DNA of 64,000 bases from Bacteroidota bacterium (GTDB taxonomy: Bacteria > Bacteroidota > Bacteroidia > Bacteroidales > UBA10428), in contig CP065006.1 of the NCBI GenBank assembly GCA_016699695.1, forward strand, positions 558,001 to 622,000, read 5' to 3'. The position numbers were made by a program, and so were the translations under genes. Below, in pieces: positions 44,576 through 53,905 of this stretch (the first letter of the stretch is position 1; the number at the start of each line of letters is the position of its first letter). The notes under the pieces were generated by a model, which was given only the letters and a program-made list of their open reading frames with translations, was not told the origin of the DNA and made no database searches.

Positions 44576-45898
44576 TTAAACTATTTTTCTACCGATACCG
44601 TAATATTCAAAGCCCTTTTCTTTCATTTCCACCGGATCGTAGATATTTCTGCCGTCGAACATGACTTTCTCTTTTAATAATTTTTCGAGCACAACGTAAT
44701 TCGGCATTCTGAATTCGCTCCATTCGGTCATTAAAATAACTGCATCGGCATCAATAACTGTTTCGTACATGTCGGCAGCGTATTGGATTGTGTTCCCCAT
44801 AATTCTTTTAGTTTCGTGAACAGCCACCGGATCGTAGGCACTCACTTGTGCTCCGGCCTCGAGGAGTTTCTCGATAGTAACCAGCGACGGAGCTTCGCGC
44901 ATGTCGTCGGTATTTGGTTTGAAAGAAAGACCCCAAAGCGCAATCTTTTTTCCTTTCAGGTTTCCTCTAAAATGTGACTTTACCTTATTGAATATAACAA
45001 GTTTCTGATCGTTATTTACATCTTCCACAGCCTGAAGAATGCGCAATTTATGACCATAATCGCTTCCTGATTTTACCAGAGCCTTTACATCTTTTGGAAA
45101 GCACGAACCTCCATAGCCCGCTCCGGCATAAATAAATTTATCGCCAATACGAGGATCACTTCCAATGCCACGGCGCACACTGGTAATGTCGGCACCCACA
45201 ATTTCGCACAAATTCGCAATATCGTTCATAAAGCTAATTTTAGTGGCCAGCATTGAGTTGGCTGCATACTTGGTCATTTCGGCCGAAGGCACATCCATAA
45301 AGATGAGCGGATGGTTGTTGAGTACAAAAGGTTTGTACAAGCGACGCATAATTTTTTCGGCTCTTTCGTTTTCAACCCCAATAACAATCCGGTCAGGACG
45401 TAAGAAATCATCCACAGCTGATCCTTCTTTTAAGAACTCGGGGTTCGAAGCAATGTCAAACTCCAGGTTTACGTTCCGTTTTTTTAGCTCTTCGGCAATG
45501 GCAGCTTTCACTTTTTCGGAGGTAGTAATAGGCACGGTACTCTTGGTAACAGCTACAAGATAATTGGTCATGTACATACCTATTTCGCGGGCCACGGTAA
45601 GTACGTATTTTAAATCGGCACTGCCATCTTCATCAGGTGGGGTACCTACTGCAATAAACACAGCTTCGCAATCCTGAATGGTTTCTTTCAGACTGGTAGA
45701 AAACTGCAACCTTCCTTTGGAGTAATTCCGCTCCACCATGGGCTGAAGTCCAGGTTCATAAATTGGGATGATGCCCTTTTTCAGGTTTTCGATTTTTTCC
45801 TTGTCAATATCGACACAAACTACATCAACCCCTGTTTCAGCAAAACAAGTGCCTGTAACCAAACCTACATAACCGGTTCCAACAATAGCAATTTTCAT
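44576..45898 (-). CDS. ugd: UDP-glucose 6-dehydrogenase
   Basis: It oxidises UDP-glucose to UDP-glucuronate with two NAD+. The start at 45898 (MKIAIVGTGYVGLVTG, 440 aa) gives the family's N-terminus; 23 upstream in-frame residues look like non-coding leader. The catalytic Cys is in AGYGGSCFPKDVKAL. It leads the five-gene nucleotide-sugar run toward rfbD and pairs with the UXS gene. Confidence 0.96.
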   Translation of the reverse strand: MKIAIVGTGYVGLVTGTCFAETGVDVVCVDIDKEKIENLKKGIIPIYEPGLQPMVERNYSKGRLQFSTSLKETIQDCEAVFIAVGTPPDEDGSADLKYVLTVAREIGMYMTNYLVAVTKSTVPITTSEKVKAAIAEELKKRNVNLEFDIASNPEFLKEGSAVDDFLRPDRIVIGVENERAEKIMRRLYKPFVLNNHPLIFMDVPSAEMTKYAANSMLATKISFMNDIANLCEIVGADITSVRRGIGSDPRIGDKFIYAGAGYGGSCFPKDVKALVKSGSDYGHKLRILQAVEDVNNDQKLVIFNKVKSHFRGNLKGKKIALWGLSFKPNTDDMREAPSLVTIEKLLEAGAQVSAYDPVAVHETKRIMGNTIQYAADMYETVIDADAVILMTEWSEFRMPNYVVLEKLLKEKVMFDGRNIYDPVEMKEKGFEYYGIGRKIV

Positions 45899-46133
45899 TT
45901 TATAAAAAGTGTTATATGAATGATCTGTGACATAAACATAAATTCGAATAAGCAAGTGCTTATTCAAAAACCGCTCAAAGGTAGAAATCCATTTTTTATT
46001 TATAAACCTTATTTACACATAATACTAAAAGAATTGGACGAAAAGACTTAAAACGAACTCTTCTTTCACGAATTTCCTGGATAAGCCAACTATATTTTTA
46101 GCTTGATTTGTAGTATTTTACAAGATTAAATTA

Positions 46134-46141
46134 TAGCTTTG
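46134..46141 (+). promoter_or_regulatory. Candidate -7 box of rpsA
   Basis: TAGCTTTG matches TAnnTTTG and is identical to the box before the helical lipoprotein gene. A TTG lies 23 bases upstream (46108-46110), slightly far. The leader would be about 50 bases. Confidence 0.5.
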
Positions 46142-46195
46142 CACCTCAAATTTTCAACAACATAAAGTCTAACTTATTAATTATTTGATTGTTAA

Positions 46196-48124
46196 ATGAC
46201 TGAAGAATTAAAAAACCTTGAACAAGAGCCTGTGGCTCCTCAAGCAGAAAGTGCCGAAGTAGTGGAAGTTAAAGAAAAGAAAACTACAAAGGCAGCAACT
46301 AAATCTAAACCCATCGAGGATGATTCAAATGAATCCGATACCAGCTTTGACTGGGAAGGTTACGACGACACACTGGATAAATATTCCAATGTGCAACGCG
46401 ACGAATTACTAAAACTTTATGACGAAACATTATCTACCGTAGCCGAAAACGAAATCGTAAAAGGCACCGTTATTGGATTGAATAAACGCGAGGTAGTGAT
46501 CAACATTGGTTTCAAATCAGAAGGTGTGATCAGTGTGAGTGAGTTTCGCTATAACCCCAACCTTAAAATAGGTGATGTAGTAGAAGTTCTGGTTGAAAAC
46601 CAGGAAGACAAAAAAGGACAACTCCTGTTGTCGCACAAAAAAGCCCGTTCACTCCAATCATGGGACCGTGTCAATGAATCGCTCGAAAAAGACGAAATCA
46701 TTACCGGTTATATCAAGTGCCGCACCAAAGGTGGTATGATTGTCGATGTGTTTGGCATCGAAGCCTTCCTTCCAGGCTCACAAATAGACGTGAAACCTAT
46801 CCGCGACTACGATATTTATGTTGGAAAAACAATGGAATTCAAGGTGGTAAAAATAAACCAGGAATTCAAAAACGTAGTTGTGTCGCATAAAGCACTTATC
46901 GAGGCTGAACTTGAGCAACAGAAAAAAGACATTATTGCTAAACTTGAAAAAGGTCAGATTCTCGAAGGTACTGTTAAAAACATCACCTCTTATGGTGTAT
47001 TCATCGACCTTGGCGGCGTAGATGGTCTTATCCACATTACCGACCTTTCATGGGGTCGTGTTAACCATCCGGAAGAAATTGTTCAACTCGATCAAAAACT
47101 TCAGGTGGTAATTCTCGATTTCGACGACGACAAAAAACGCATCGCACTTGGTCTGAAACAACTTACGCCACACCCATGGGATTCGCTTGACGAGAAACTA
47201 AAAGTAGGCGACTCTGTAAAAGGTAAGGTAGTGGTAATGGCTGATTATGGAGCTTTTGTAGAAATAGCTACTGGCGTTGAAGGCCTTATTCACGTATCGG
47301 AAATGTCGTGGTCGCAGCACTTACGCAGCGCTCAGGAATTCCTGAAAGTAGGCAATATTGTTGAAGCTGTAATTCTTACACTCGACCGCGAAGAGCGCAA
47401 AATGTCATTGGGTATCAAACAACTGAAAGACGATCCTTGGGTAAATATCGATCAAAAGTACCCGCTAAATTCAAAACATACCGCTAAAGTCCGCAACTTC
47501 ACCAACTTTGGAGTTTTTGTGGAAATAGAAGAAGGTGTAGATGGTTTAATTCATATCTCCGACTTATCGTGGACTAAAAAGATTAAACATCCTTCGGAAT
47601 TTACAAAAGTAGGAGAAGACATTGATGTAGTGGTTTTGGAAATCGACAAGGAAAACCGCCGGTTAAGCCTTGGTCATAAACAACTGGAAGAAAATCCATG
47701 GGATGTGTTTGAAACGATCTTTGCCGCTGATACAGTGCACGAAGGCACCATTACCGAACTCACCGAAAAAGGCGCCATTGTGGCACTACAATATGGTGTA
47801 GAAGGTTTTGTTTCGCCACGTAATCTGGTAAAAGAAGATGGTACTTCAGCAAAAGTTGAAGAAAAACTTGAATTTAAAGTGTTAGAATTTTCGAAATCTG
47901 CAAAGAAAATTGTACTTTCACATACGAGAGTATACGAAGACGAGAAAAAAGCCGCGGATACAGCCGAAAAGAAGTCAGAAGAATCTGCTACCAAAAAGGC
48001 TACCAAAAAGCTTAAATCAAGTCTGGAAAAAACAACTCTTGGAGATATTTCAGATTTAGCTGCCTTGAAGGAAGAAATGGAAAAGAAGAGCGAAAAAAAA
48101 TCTGCTGACACCAAAGAAAAGTAA
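46196..48124 (+). CDS. rpsA: 30S ribosomal protein S1
   Basis: S1 recruits structured mRNAs to the ribosome; in Bacteroidota, which make little use of Shine-Dalgarno pairing, it is especially important. The 642-aa protein has six S1 domains, beginning roughly at residues 87, 168, 256, 340, 428 and 515. They start with motifs such as VKGTVIG, ITGYIK, LEGTVKN, VKGKVVV and HEGTITE. The first two are the most divergent, as usual. Acidic and Lys/Glu-rich tails flank them (residues 1-60 and ~585-642). A STAS gene follows after 22 bases. Confidence 0.97.
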   Translation: MTEELKNLEQEPVAPQAESAEVVEVKEKKTTKAATKSKPIEDDSNESDTSFDWEGYDDTLDKYSNVQRDELLKLYDETLSTVAENEIVKGTVIGLNKREVVINIGFKSEGVISVSEFRYNPNLKIGDVVEVLVENQEDKKGQLLLSHKKARSLQSWDRVNESLEKDEIITGYIKCRTKGGMIVDVFGIEAFLPGSQIDVKPIRDYDIYVGKTMEFKVVKINQEFKNVVVSHKALIEAELEQQKKDIIAKLEKGQILEGTVKNITSYGVFIDLGGVDGLIHITDLSWGRVNHPEEIVQLDQKLQVVILDFDDDKKRIALGLKQLTPHPWDSLDEKLKVGDSVKGKVVVMADYGAFVEIATGVEGLIHVSEMSWSQHLRSAQEFLKVGNIVEAVILTLDREERKMSLGIKQLKDDPWVNIDQKYPLNSKHTAKVRNFTNFGVFVEIEEGVDGLIHISDLSWTKKIKHPSEFTKVGEDIDVVVLEIDKENRRLSLGHKQLEENPWDVFETIFAADTVHEGTITELTEKGAIVALQYGVEGFVSPRNLVKEDGTSAKVEEKLEFKVLEFSKSAKKIVLSHTRVYEDEKKAADTAEKKSEESATKKATKKLKSSLEKTTLGDISDLAALKEEMEKKSEKKSADTKEK

Positions 48125-48146
48125 CTAAAAAATTAAACTTTTCAAT

Positions 48147-48497
48147 ATGGAATTTAAGATTGAAAAGCAAGACAACTACACTTTAATTCAGGTTTTAGAA
48201 GAGAAACTTGATACGCACATTGCACCCACACTGAAATCGGAACTGGTTTTAGTTTCGGGCAATGGCGAGAAAAATATCATTCTCGATTTGAGTAAGTGTC
48301 GTTATTGCGATTCCTCAGGGTTGAGTGCCATTCTGGTTGCCAACAGGTTGTGTAAAAACGCAAATGGTTCATTTGTGCTTACCGGCCTTAATGATGCAGT
48401 TGAAAGGCTAATCACCATATCGCAGCTCGATACGGTACTTAATATTACTAAATCGGTTAATGAAGGTATTAGTTTGATTGCTGAAGCAAGGCACTAA
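48147..48497 (+). CDS. STAS-domain protein (anti-sigma factor antagonist type)
   Basis: The 116-aa protein is a single STAS domain: IILDLSKCRYCDSSGLSAIL carries the DSSG phospho-acceptor loop (about residues 52-55), with Ser as the likely site. Such proteins bind a sensor-kinase-like partner and control a sigma factor or another target. No partner kinase is adjacent; the SiaB-like kinase lies ~8 kb away. It lies between rpsA and rnz. Confidence 0.9.
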   Translation: MEFKIEKQDNYTLIQVLEEKLDTHIAPTLKSELVLVSGNGEKNIILDLSKCRYCDSSGLSAILVANRLCKNANGSFVLTGLNDAVERLITISQLDTVLNITKSVNEGISLIAEARH

Positions 48498-48512
48498 ACA
48501 TACTTATCGGCG

Positions 48513-49433
48513 ATGAATTTCGATTTGACGATTTTGGGTAGTGGCTCTGCATTGCCCACATCGCGAAGAAACCCCACAGCTCATGCACTTCAGGTGCATG
48601 AGCATTTTTTTTTAATCGACTGCGGTGAAGGAACCCAACTGCAAATCAGAAATGCAAAACTTAAACTTAGCAGTTTAAATCAGATTTTTATTTCGCACTT
48701 ACATGGCGATCATATTTTTGGGCTTTTCGGGCTATTCTCAACCCTCAACCTGCTTGGGCGGAGAAACGAACTTCAACTCTTTGGCCCTCCTGGTTTGGAG
48801 CAAATTGTAGAGTTCTACGAGCAATCTCTTACCGAAGGCAATCAGTATAAAATTTTGGTAATTCCCATACATTCCAGGGGATTCTCTCCGCTATTCAGTT
48901 CCAAAAAAATTGAAGTATTCTCTTTTCCACTTAAGCACCGTGTGCCAGCATGGGGCTTTTTATTTCTTGAAAAGGAAAGAGAACCCAATCTTCGAAAAGA
49001 AATGCTCGAACATTATAAGCTAAAACTCCTCGATATTCTTCACATTAAAAAAGGAAACGATTTTATCACTGTAGAAGGAAACACGATTCCAAATTCAGAA
49101 CTAACACTACCTGCCCCTGCTCCACGGTCTTTTGCATTCTGCTCCGATACCTCGTATTACGAACGCATTGCCTCCTGGATAGAAGGTGTCGACCTGCTTT
49201 ATCACGAAGCTACCTTTGCTAACAACGATAGAAAAATTGCCAAACAAACAGGACATTCGACCGCCCAACAGGCTGCATCGATTGCAAAAAAGGCAGGAGC
49301 AAAAAAACTGATTATCGGCCATTTTTCGAATCGTTACAAAGATGTTTCTTTGCTCTTGCGCGAAGCACGCGAAGTTTTTCCGGAAACATACCTTGCAGAA
49401 GATCTTGAGGTTCATTCCATCAGTCAGAAATAA
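48513..49433 (+). CDS. rnz: Ribonuclease Z
   Basis: It cleaves the 3' trailers of tRNA precursors. The 306-aa metallo-beta-lactamase protein has the metal-binding HLHGDHIFGLFG (about residues 61-72), the FCSDTSYYERI and LLYHEATFANND segments, and the C-terminal IGHFSNRY histidine. Since the tRNA-Asp in this window lacks an encoded CCA, RNase Z trimming is needed. It is 15 bases after the STAS gene, so likely in one transcript. Confidence 0.97.
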   Translation: MNFDLTILGSGSALPTSRRNPTAHALQVHEHFFLIDCGEGTQLQIRNAKLKLSSLNQIFISHLHGDHIFGLFGLFSTLNLLGRRNELQLFGPPGLEQIVEFYEQSLTEGNQYKILVIPIHSRGFSPLFSSKKIEVFSFPLKHRVPAWGFLFLEKEREPNLRKEMLEHYKLKLLDILHIKKGNDFITVEGNTIPNSELTLPAPAPRSFAFCSDTSYYERIASWIEGVDLLYHEATFANNDRKIAKQTGHSTAQQAASIAKKAGAKKLIIGHFSNRYKDVSLLLREAREVFPETYLAEDLEVHSISQK

Positions 49434-49512
49434 CTCTTTGAGCTTACTGTGCAGGTCAATCAAATCCGCTGAAACTCTCCTTACGATCGCTCAAACTCCA
49501 AATAGAAAATAC

Positions 49513-49520
49513 TATCTTTG
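49513..49520 (+). promoter_or_regulatory. -7 box of guaA, which decides its start codon
   Basis: TATCTTTG fits TAnnTTTG exactly. It contains the TTG at 49518 that could otherwise be read as the guaA start, so that TTG would lie upstream of the transcript. The real start must be the GTG at 49542. Confidence 0.6.
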
Positions 49521-49541
49521 AAACCATTAAACATTTATAAA

Positions 49542-51071
49542 GTGCAGGAAAAAATTCTGATTCTCGATTTCGGCTCACAATATACACAGTTAATAGCCAG
49601 ACGTGTGCGTGAGCTAAATGTCTATTGCGAAATTCACCCCTACAACAAATTCAATCTCCCCGACCCCACTGTAAAAGGTGTAATATTGTCTGGAAGCCCT
49701 TGCTCGGTGCGTGATGAAGGCCACCCGATTCCTGACCTGAAGCATATAAAGTCAAAACTGCCCCTGTTGGGAATTTGCTACGGAGCCCAATTTCTTGCAC
49801 AGAGCTTTGGGGGTGAAGTAATTCCTTCGAAGCATCGTGAATACGGAAGGGCAAACCTGGAATACATCAACAATCAATCGAAATTATTCAAAGAGCTTAC
49901 CCGTGGCAGCCAGGTCTGGATGTCTCATGGTGATACCATTGTGAACCTTCCCGAAAATTTTCACATTATTGGCAGCACCCGCGATGTAAAGGTTGGTGCT
50001 TTTCATGTCGAAAAAGAGGATACTTACGGCATACAATTTCACCCCGAAGTATATCATACCACCGAAGGAAAACAGCTTTTAAAGAACTTTGTAGTATCAA
50101 TCTGCGGTTGCAAACAGGACTGGACTCCTGATTCCTTTGTTGAATCGACGGTTGCCGAATTAAAAAACATGCTTGGCAACGACAAAGTGGTTCTTGGTTT
50201 ATCGGGGGGTGTTGATTCTACAGTTGCAGCAGTGTTGCTGCATAGAGCCATAGGTAAAAACCTCTCCTGCATCTTTGTCGACAATGGGCTTCTGCGTAAA
50301 AATGAATTTCAAAAAGTGTTGGACTCCTACCAGCATATGGGTCTCAATGTAATTGGGGTCGATGCTTCAGATATCTTCCTGCACGATTTAAAAGGAATTT
50401 CTGAACCTGAAGCGAAACGCAAAAGCATCGGAAAAAACTTTATCGAAGTGTTCGATGCCGAGGCACATAAAATTAAAGATGTAAAATGGCTAGGTCAGGG
50501 CACTATATACCCCGATGTAATTGAATCGGTGTCGGTAAAAGGCCCCTCGGCTACCATCAAATCGCACCATAATGTCGGTGGCCTGCCCGAAAGGATGAAA
50601 CTAAAAATTGTGGAACCCTTAAAATTACTATTCAAAGATGAAGTAAGACGTGTAGGCATGGCCCTGGAGATAGATCCCAATATTCTGAGCCGGCATCCTT
50701 TCCCGGGTCCCGGATTGGCCATCCGGATTTTAGGCGATATAACCCCGGAAAAAGTGCGCATTGTGCAGGATGTGGATGACATTTATATGGAAGGTCTAAA
50801 AGAATTTGGCCTCTATCACGACGTGTGGCAAGCCGGAGTTATTTTGTTGCCAGTTAAGTCGGTTGGTGTGATGGGAGATGAACGCACTTACGAAAATGTA
50901 GTGGCCTTAAGGGCCGTTAGCTCTACCGATGGCATGACCGCCGATTGGTCGCACCTGCCTTATGAGTTTTTAGCGACAATCTCGAACCGTATTATTAATA
51001 AGGTAAAAGGAGTGAACAGGGTGGTCTACGACATTAGTTCCAAGCCTCCGGCCACAATTGAATGGGAATAA
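49542..51071 (+). CDS. guaA: GMP synthase (glutamine-hydrolysing)
   Basis: It converts XMP to GMP with ATP and glutamine. I start at the GTG at 49542 (VQEKILILDFGSQ, 509 aa), since the only earlier start (TTG at 49518) lies inside the -7 box. The glutaminase half has the Cys in LLGICYGAQFLAQSFGG and a His/Glu pair in GIQFHPEVYHT. The synthetase half has the PP-loop LGLSGGVDSTVAA (about residues 220-232 from this start). The C-terminus KPPATIEWE is the canonical family ending. Confidence 0.97.
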   Translation: MQEKILILDFGSQYTQLIARRVRELNVYCEIHPYNKFNLPDPTVKGVILSGSPCSVRDEGHPIPDLKHIKSKLPLLGICYGAQFLAQSFGGEVIPSKHREYGRANLEYINNQSKLFKELTRGSQVWMSHGDTIVNLPENFHIIGSTRDVKVGAFHVEKEDTYGIQFHPEVYHTTEGKQLLKNFVVSICGCKQDWTPDSFVESTVAELKNMLGNDKVVLGLSGGVDSTVAAVLLHRAIGKNLSCIFVDNGLLRKNEFQKVLDSYQHMGLNVIGVDASDIFLHDLKGISEPEAKRKSIGKNFIEVFDAEAHKIKDVKWLGQGTIYPDVIESVSVKGPSATIKSHHNVGGLPERMKLKIVEPLKLLFKDEVRRVGMALEIDPNILSRHPFPGPGLAIRILGDITPEKVRIVQDVDDIYMEGLKEFGLYHDVWQAGVILLPVKSVGVMGDERTYENVVALRAVSSTDGMTADWSHLPYEFLATISNRIINKVKGVNRVVYDISSKPPATIEWE

Positions 51072-51155
51072 TTAGAATTCAACTCAGCTTTTTTTTAGAA
51101 AACAAGCCAAGGTAATACTCATAAAAGTTAATAACTTGCATAGAAATTTAACCAG

Positions 51156-51542
51156 ATGGATATTCTTAAAATAGAACGTACCCCTTCCAGCCCCGGTGTT
51201 GTATTTGATGCCGACGAGTTGCTAATCTCCATTAGGGGTATTTCGAACCCGGCCAATGCTGCCAACTTTTTTCGTCCTTTGGTGAACTGGCTCGAAGAAT
51301 TTCATTCACTGCTTCAGCACAGAACTTCGGCCCCACTTAACATTGAGATCAACCTGAAATCGATCAATTCTGAATCGATGGTGATGCTTACTGATTTATT
51401 CAAGATAATATCAAAGATTCATCGCGCAGGCATGAAAATTATTGTCGAATGGTATTATTCTGAAGACAACGAAGCAATCCGCGAGGCAGGCCAGGAAATA
51501 TCCGATGCTACCGAACTACCTTTTATTTTCTTAGAAGAATAA
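51156..51542 (+). CDS. SiaC-like (DUF1987) protein, paralogue 1
   Basis: The 128-aa protein is a DUF1987/SiaC homologue. It matches the second copy at 57143 (FFRPLVNWLEEF against FYKPVVDWLEEY, and EWYYSEDNEAIREAG against NWYYEEDDEDMLEAG). The phospho-acceptor region reads INSES (Asn71-Ser72-Glu73) where copy 2 has FNTSS, so the acceptor Thr is replaced by Ser followed by an acidic residue. It stands alone downstream of guaA with no kinase next to it. Role inferred from the family (SiaB-controlled phosphoprotein). Confidence 0.85.
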   Translation: MDILKIERTPSSPGVVFDADELLISIRGISNPANAANFFRPLVNWLEEFHSLLQHRTSAPLNIEINLKSINSESMVMLTDLFKIISKIHRAGMKIIVEWYYSEDNEAIREAGQEISDATELPFIFLEE

Positions 51543-51662
51543 TTTCTTAAAGAAAAGCTACCCCTGTTTCCAGCTTTATCCAAAGTAATTTTAATTCTGC
51601 CAAGGCTTGTGCAGTCAATAATTGTTCATTTATCCTGCGGAATGTATTAAATTCACCGAACT

Positions 51663-51670
51663 ACTTTTGC
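51663..51670 (+). promoter_or_regulatory. Candidate -7 box of the S41 protease gene
   Basis: TACTTTTG matches TAnnTTTG, 42 bases before the ATG at 51713; the -33 side is poor. Confidence 0.4.
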
Positions 51671-51712
51671 AGCGTAAATCCTCTCGTTGCTTTCAAAAAA
51701 AATTTGTGTAGT

Positions 51713-53314
51713 ATGAAAAAAATCTTTTCACTCAAGACCCTGATCGTGCTGGCAATTATTGGCATCAGCCAATTCGAATGTCTGGCTCAGGATTCATATA
51801 AACAAGCCTTTAAATTTGCCAAGTTTCTCGATTACCTAAACACCAGTTATGTCGATTCGGTCGATTCTGAAAAAATTGTCGAAGATGCTATCATTTCCAT
51901 CTTAAAAGACCTCGACCCACATTCGACTTATATCCCTGCCGATCAGCTAAAAAAGATGCGCGAACCTCTTGAAGGGAATTTCGAGGGAATTGGTATATCT
52001 TTTAGTATACTTAACGACACCCTTTTTGTAATTTCCGCCATTGCCGGAGGCCCATCGGACATGGTAGGAATCCTGGCTGGCGATAAAATTCTGAAAGTAG
52101 ATGGTAAAAATATTGCTGGCACCGGACTTACAAACGAAGATGTATTCTCACTTCTGAGAGGAAAAAAAGGCACTAAAGTCAACGTCACTATCCTCCGAAA
52201 AGGCTCAAAAAATGAACTCGATTTTCTGATTGTGCGCGACAAAATACCAATTTACAGTCTCGATGCATCATACATGATTAACGAAAACACCGGATACATA
52301 AAGCTTAACCGTTTTTCGGCTACAACCGTCGAAGAATTTACCCAGGCCGCCCAGCAATTAAAAAGCCAGAAAGCTACTAACCTTATTCTCGATCTAACTG
52401 CCAATGGCGGAGGTTATCTGGATGCTGCGGTAAAACTGGCCGATGAATTCCTGGCTGCCAATCAAAGAGTCGTTTACACCGAAGGGATTCACAGTCCAAG
52501 GCAGGAATTTCTTACTACTCAATTTGGAAATTTCGAAACGGGTAAAGTAATTGTTCTAATCGATGAAGGTTCTGCCTCTGCCAGCGAAATTCTGGCTGGG
52601 GCTATACAGGATTGGGACCGTGGCCTGATAATTGGCCGTCGGTCGTTTGGCAAAGGTCTGGTACAACGCGAAATGCTGTTACCCGACGAGTCGGCTGTTC
52701 GAATCACGGTAGCCCAATATTTCACCCCATCGGGGCGACTCATTCAGAAACCATACGAAAATGGGGTCGATGATTATCACCTCGAGGTATACCAGCGGTT
52801 TTCGAAAGGAGAACTGGGCTCGGCAGACAGCATTCATTTTCCTGATTCGCTAAAATACAAAACCCTTATAAAAGGGCGCACAGTTTACGGTGGCGGTGGA
52901 ATTATGCCCGATATTTTTGTTCCTTTCGACACCAGTTATTACAGCAATTTTTTTCGCGACCTGATCCGTTTGGGTATCATCAACAGTTTTGTGTTGGAAT
53001 ATGTTGACAATAACCGGGAGCGGCTTTTGAATGAATTCTCCGAATTCGAATCCTTTAATAAGACTTTCGAGGTAGATGAAAAACTATTCGAAAAGCTGTT
53101 GGCTTATTCAGAAAAAAACTCGCTGCAACCCTCTCAAGCTGATCTGGATGTTTCGGGGAATTACATTAAGTTGCTGGTAAAAGCCTTTCTGGCAAGAGAC
53201 CTTTATGGACAAAGCGAATTTTACCAAATCTATAATACTACCAACCAAACCTACAATAAGGCAATAGAAGTATTAGAAAATTGGAATGAGGTTGAATTAA
53301 ACGTATTGCATTGA
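51713..53314 (+). CDS. S41 family (CtpA-like) carboxy-terminal processing peptidase
   Basis: I use the ATG at 51713 (MKKIFSLKTLIVLAIIG, 533 aa), which gives a clean signal peptide ending CLAQ. A PDZ domain (FEGIGISFSILNDTLFVISAI... GLTNEDVFSLLRGKKGTKV) precedes the peptidase core. The catalytic Ser is in DEGSASASEIL and the Lys in RRSFGKGLVQ. The C-terminal ~160 residues are a family-typical extension. It cleaves exported proteins near their C-termini in the periplasm. Confidence 0.93.
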   Translation: MKKIFSLKTLIVLAIIGISQFECLAQDSYKQAFKFAKFLDYLNTSYVDSVDSEKIVEDAIISILKDLDPHSTYIPADQLKKMREPLEGNFEGIGISFSILNDTLFVISAIAGGPSDMVGILAGDKILKVDGKNIAGTGLTNEDVFSLLRGKKGTKVNVTILRKGSKNELDFLIVRDKIPIYSLDASYMINENTGYIKLNRFSATTVEEFTQAAQQLKSQKATNLILDLTANGGGYLDAAVKLADEFLAANQRVVYTEGIHSPRQEFLTTQFGNFETGKVIVLIDEGSASASEILAGAIQDWDRGLIIGRRSFGKGLVQREMLLPDESAVRITVAQYFTPSGRLIQKPYENGVDDYHLEVYQRFSKGELGSADSIHFPDSLKYKTLIKGRTVYGGGGIMPDIFVPFDTSYYSNFFRDLIRLGIINSFVLEYVDNNRERLLNEFSEFESFNKTFEVDEKLFEKLLAYSEKNSLQPSQADLDVSGNYIKLLVKAFLARDLYGQSEFYQIYNTTNQTYNKAIEVLENWNEVELNVLH

Positions 53315-53396
53315 TGAACCAAACTGATTTTTTCTATTGTGCAACATACTGCCTGACAGCAAACTGATAAATTTAGGAGGTGAAATTTTATTTATC

Positions 53397-53404
53397 TAAA
53401 TTTG
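53397..53404 (+). promoter_or_regulatory. Candidate -7 box of the toxin-antitoxin pair
   Basis: TAAATTTG matches TAnnTTTG; transcription would begin only about 10 bases before the antitoxin ATG. Confidence 0.35.
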
Positions 53405-53420
53405 GAAAAAGGAAAATCAG

Positions 53421-53645
53421 ATGATAGAGTATAAATCAATAATCAATCGTAATCCAAATAAAAGATTTGGAAAACCTTGTGTAAGAAATACAAGGATTAC
53501 CGTATTTGATGTACTTGGATGGCTAGCTTCAGGGATGACTTATGAAGAGATTACTTATGATTTTCCAGAATTAACGATAGAAGATATAAAGGCATGCCTC
53601 GCTTATGCAGCTGATAGAGAACATAAACTGCAACATGCATCATGA
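53421..53645 (+). CDS. DUF433 family antitoxin
   Basis: The 74-aa protein is a DUF433 member: NPNKRFGKPCVRNTRITVFDVLGWLASGM followed by TYEEITYDFPELTIEDIKACLAYA, the helix-turn-helix-like body. DUF433 proteins are the usual partners of DUF5615 PIN-like toxins, and the toxin start overlaps this gene's end by four bases (ATGA). Confidence 0.9.
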   Translation: MIEYKSIINRNPNKRFGKPCVRNTRITVFDVLGWLASGMTYEEITYDFPELTIEDIKACLAYAADREHKLQHAS

Positions 53646-53905
53646 GATTCCTCTTTGATCAAAACATTTCATTTCGGATTACTAAAAAACTGAACAAATT
53701 ATTTCCCGGTTGCAAACACGTTTCCGATTGTGAATTAATGGATTGCGAAGACCAGGATATATGGAAATATGCTCGTATAAATGATTTTTCAATTGTCACA
53801 TTTGATTCTGACTTTTATGATATCAGCGTGATAAATGGTCATCCCCCTAAGATTATTTGGTTAAGGTCCGGGACCCTTATTACGAATGATATTGTAACCT
53901 TATGA
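53642..53905 (+). pseudogene. DUF5615 PIN-like toxin, probably frameshifted at its C-terminus
   Basis: The 87-aa frame begins MRFLFDQNISFRI with the metal-binding Asp of the PIN fold and keeps IVTFDSDFYDI and PPKIIWLRSG, but ends early at ...ITNDIVTL. Immediately after, in the -1 frame, an ATG that overlaps the stop opens MIQNKEIIERFL and ends CLEID at 53982, which is how the family normally ends. Restoring one A in GTAACCTT (to GTAAACCTT) joins the two into a 113-114-aa protein of normal length (IVNLMIQNKEIIERF). So the toxin is likely truncated by a one-base deletion, or the assembly dropped an A. Confidence 0.8.

Noticed and set aside
49518..49541. TTG start and eight extra residues for guaA
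   Set aside because: The TTG is part of the -7 box and the extra residues are absent from the GuaA family start.
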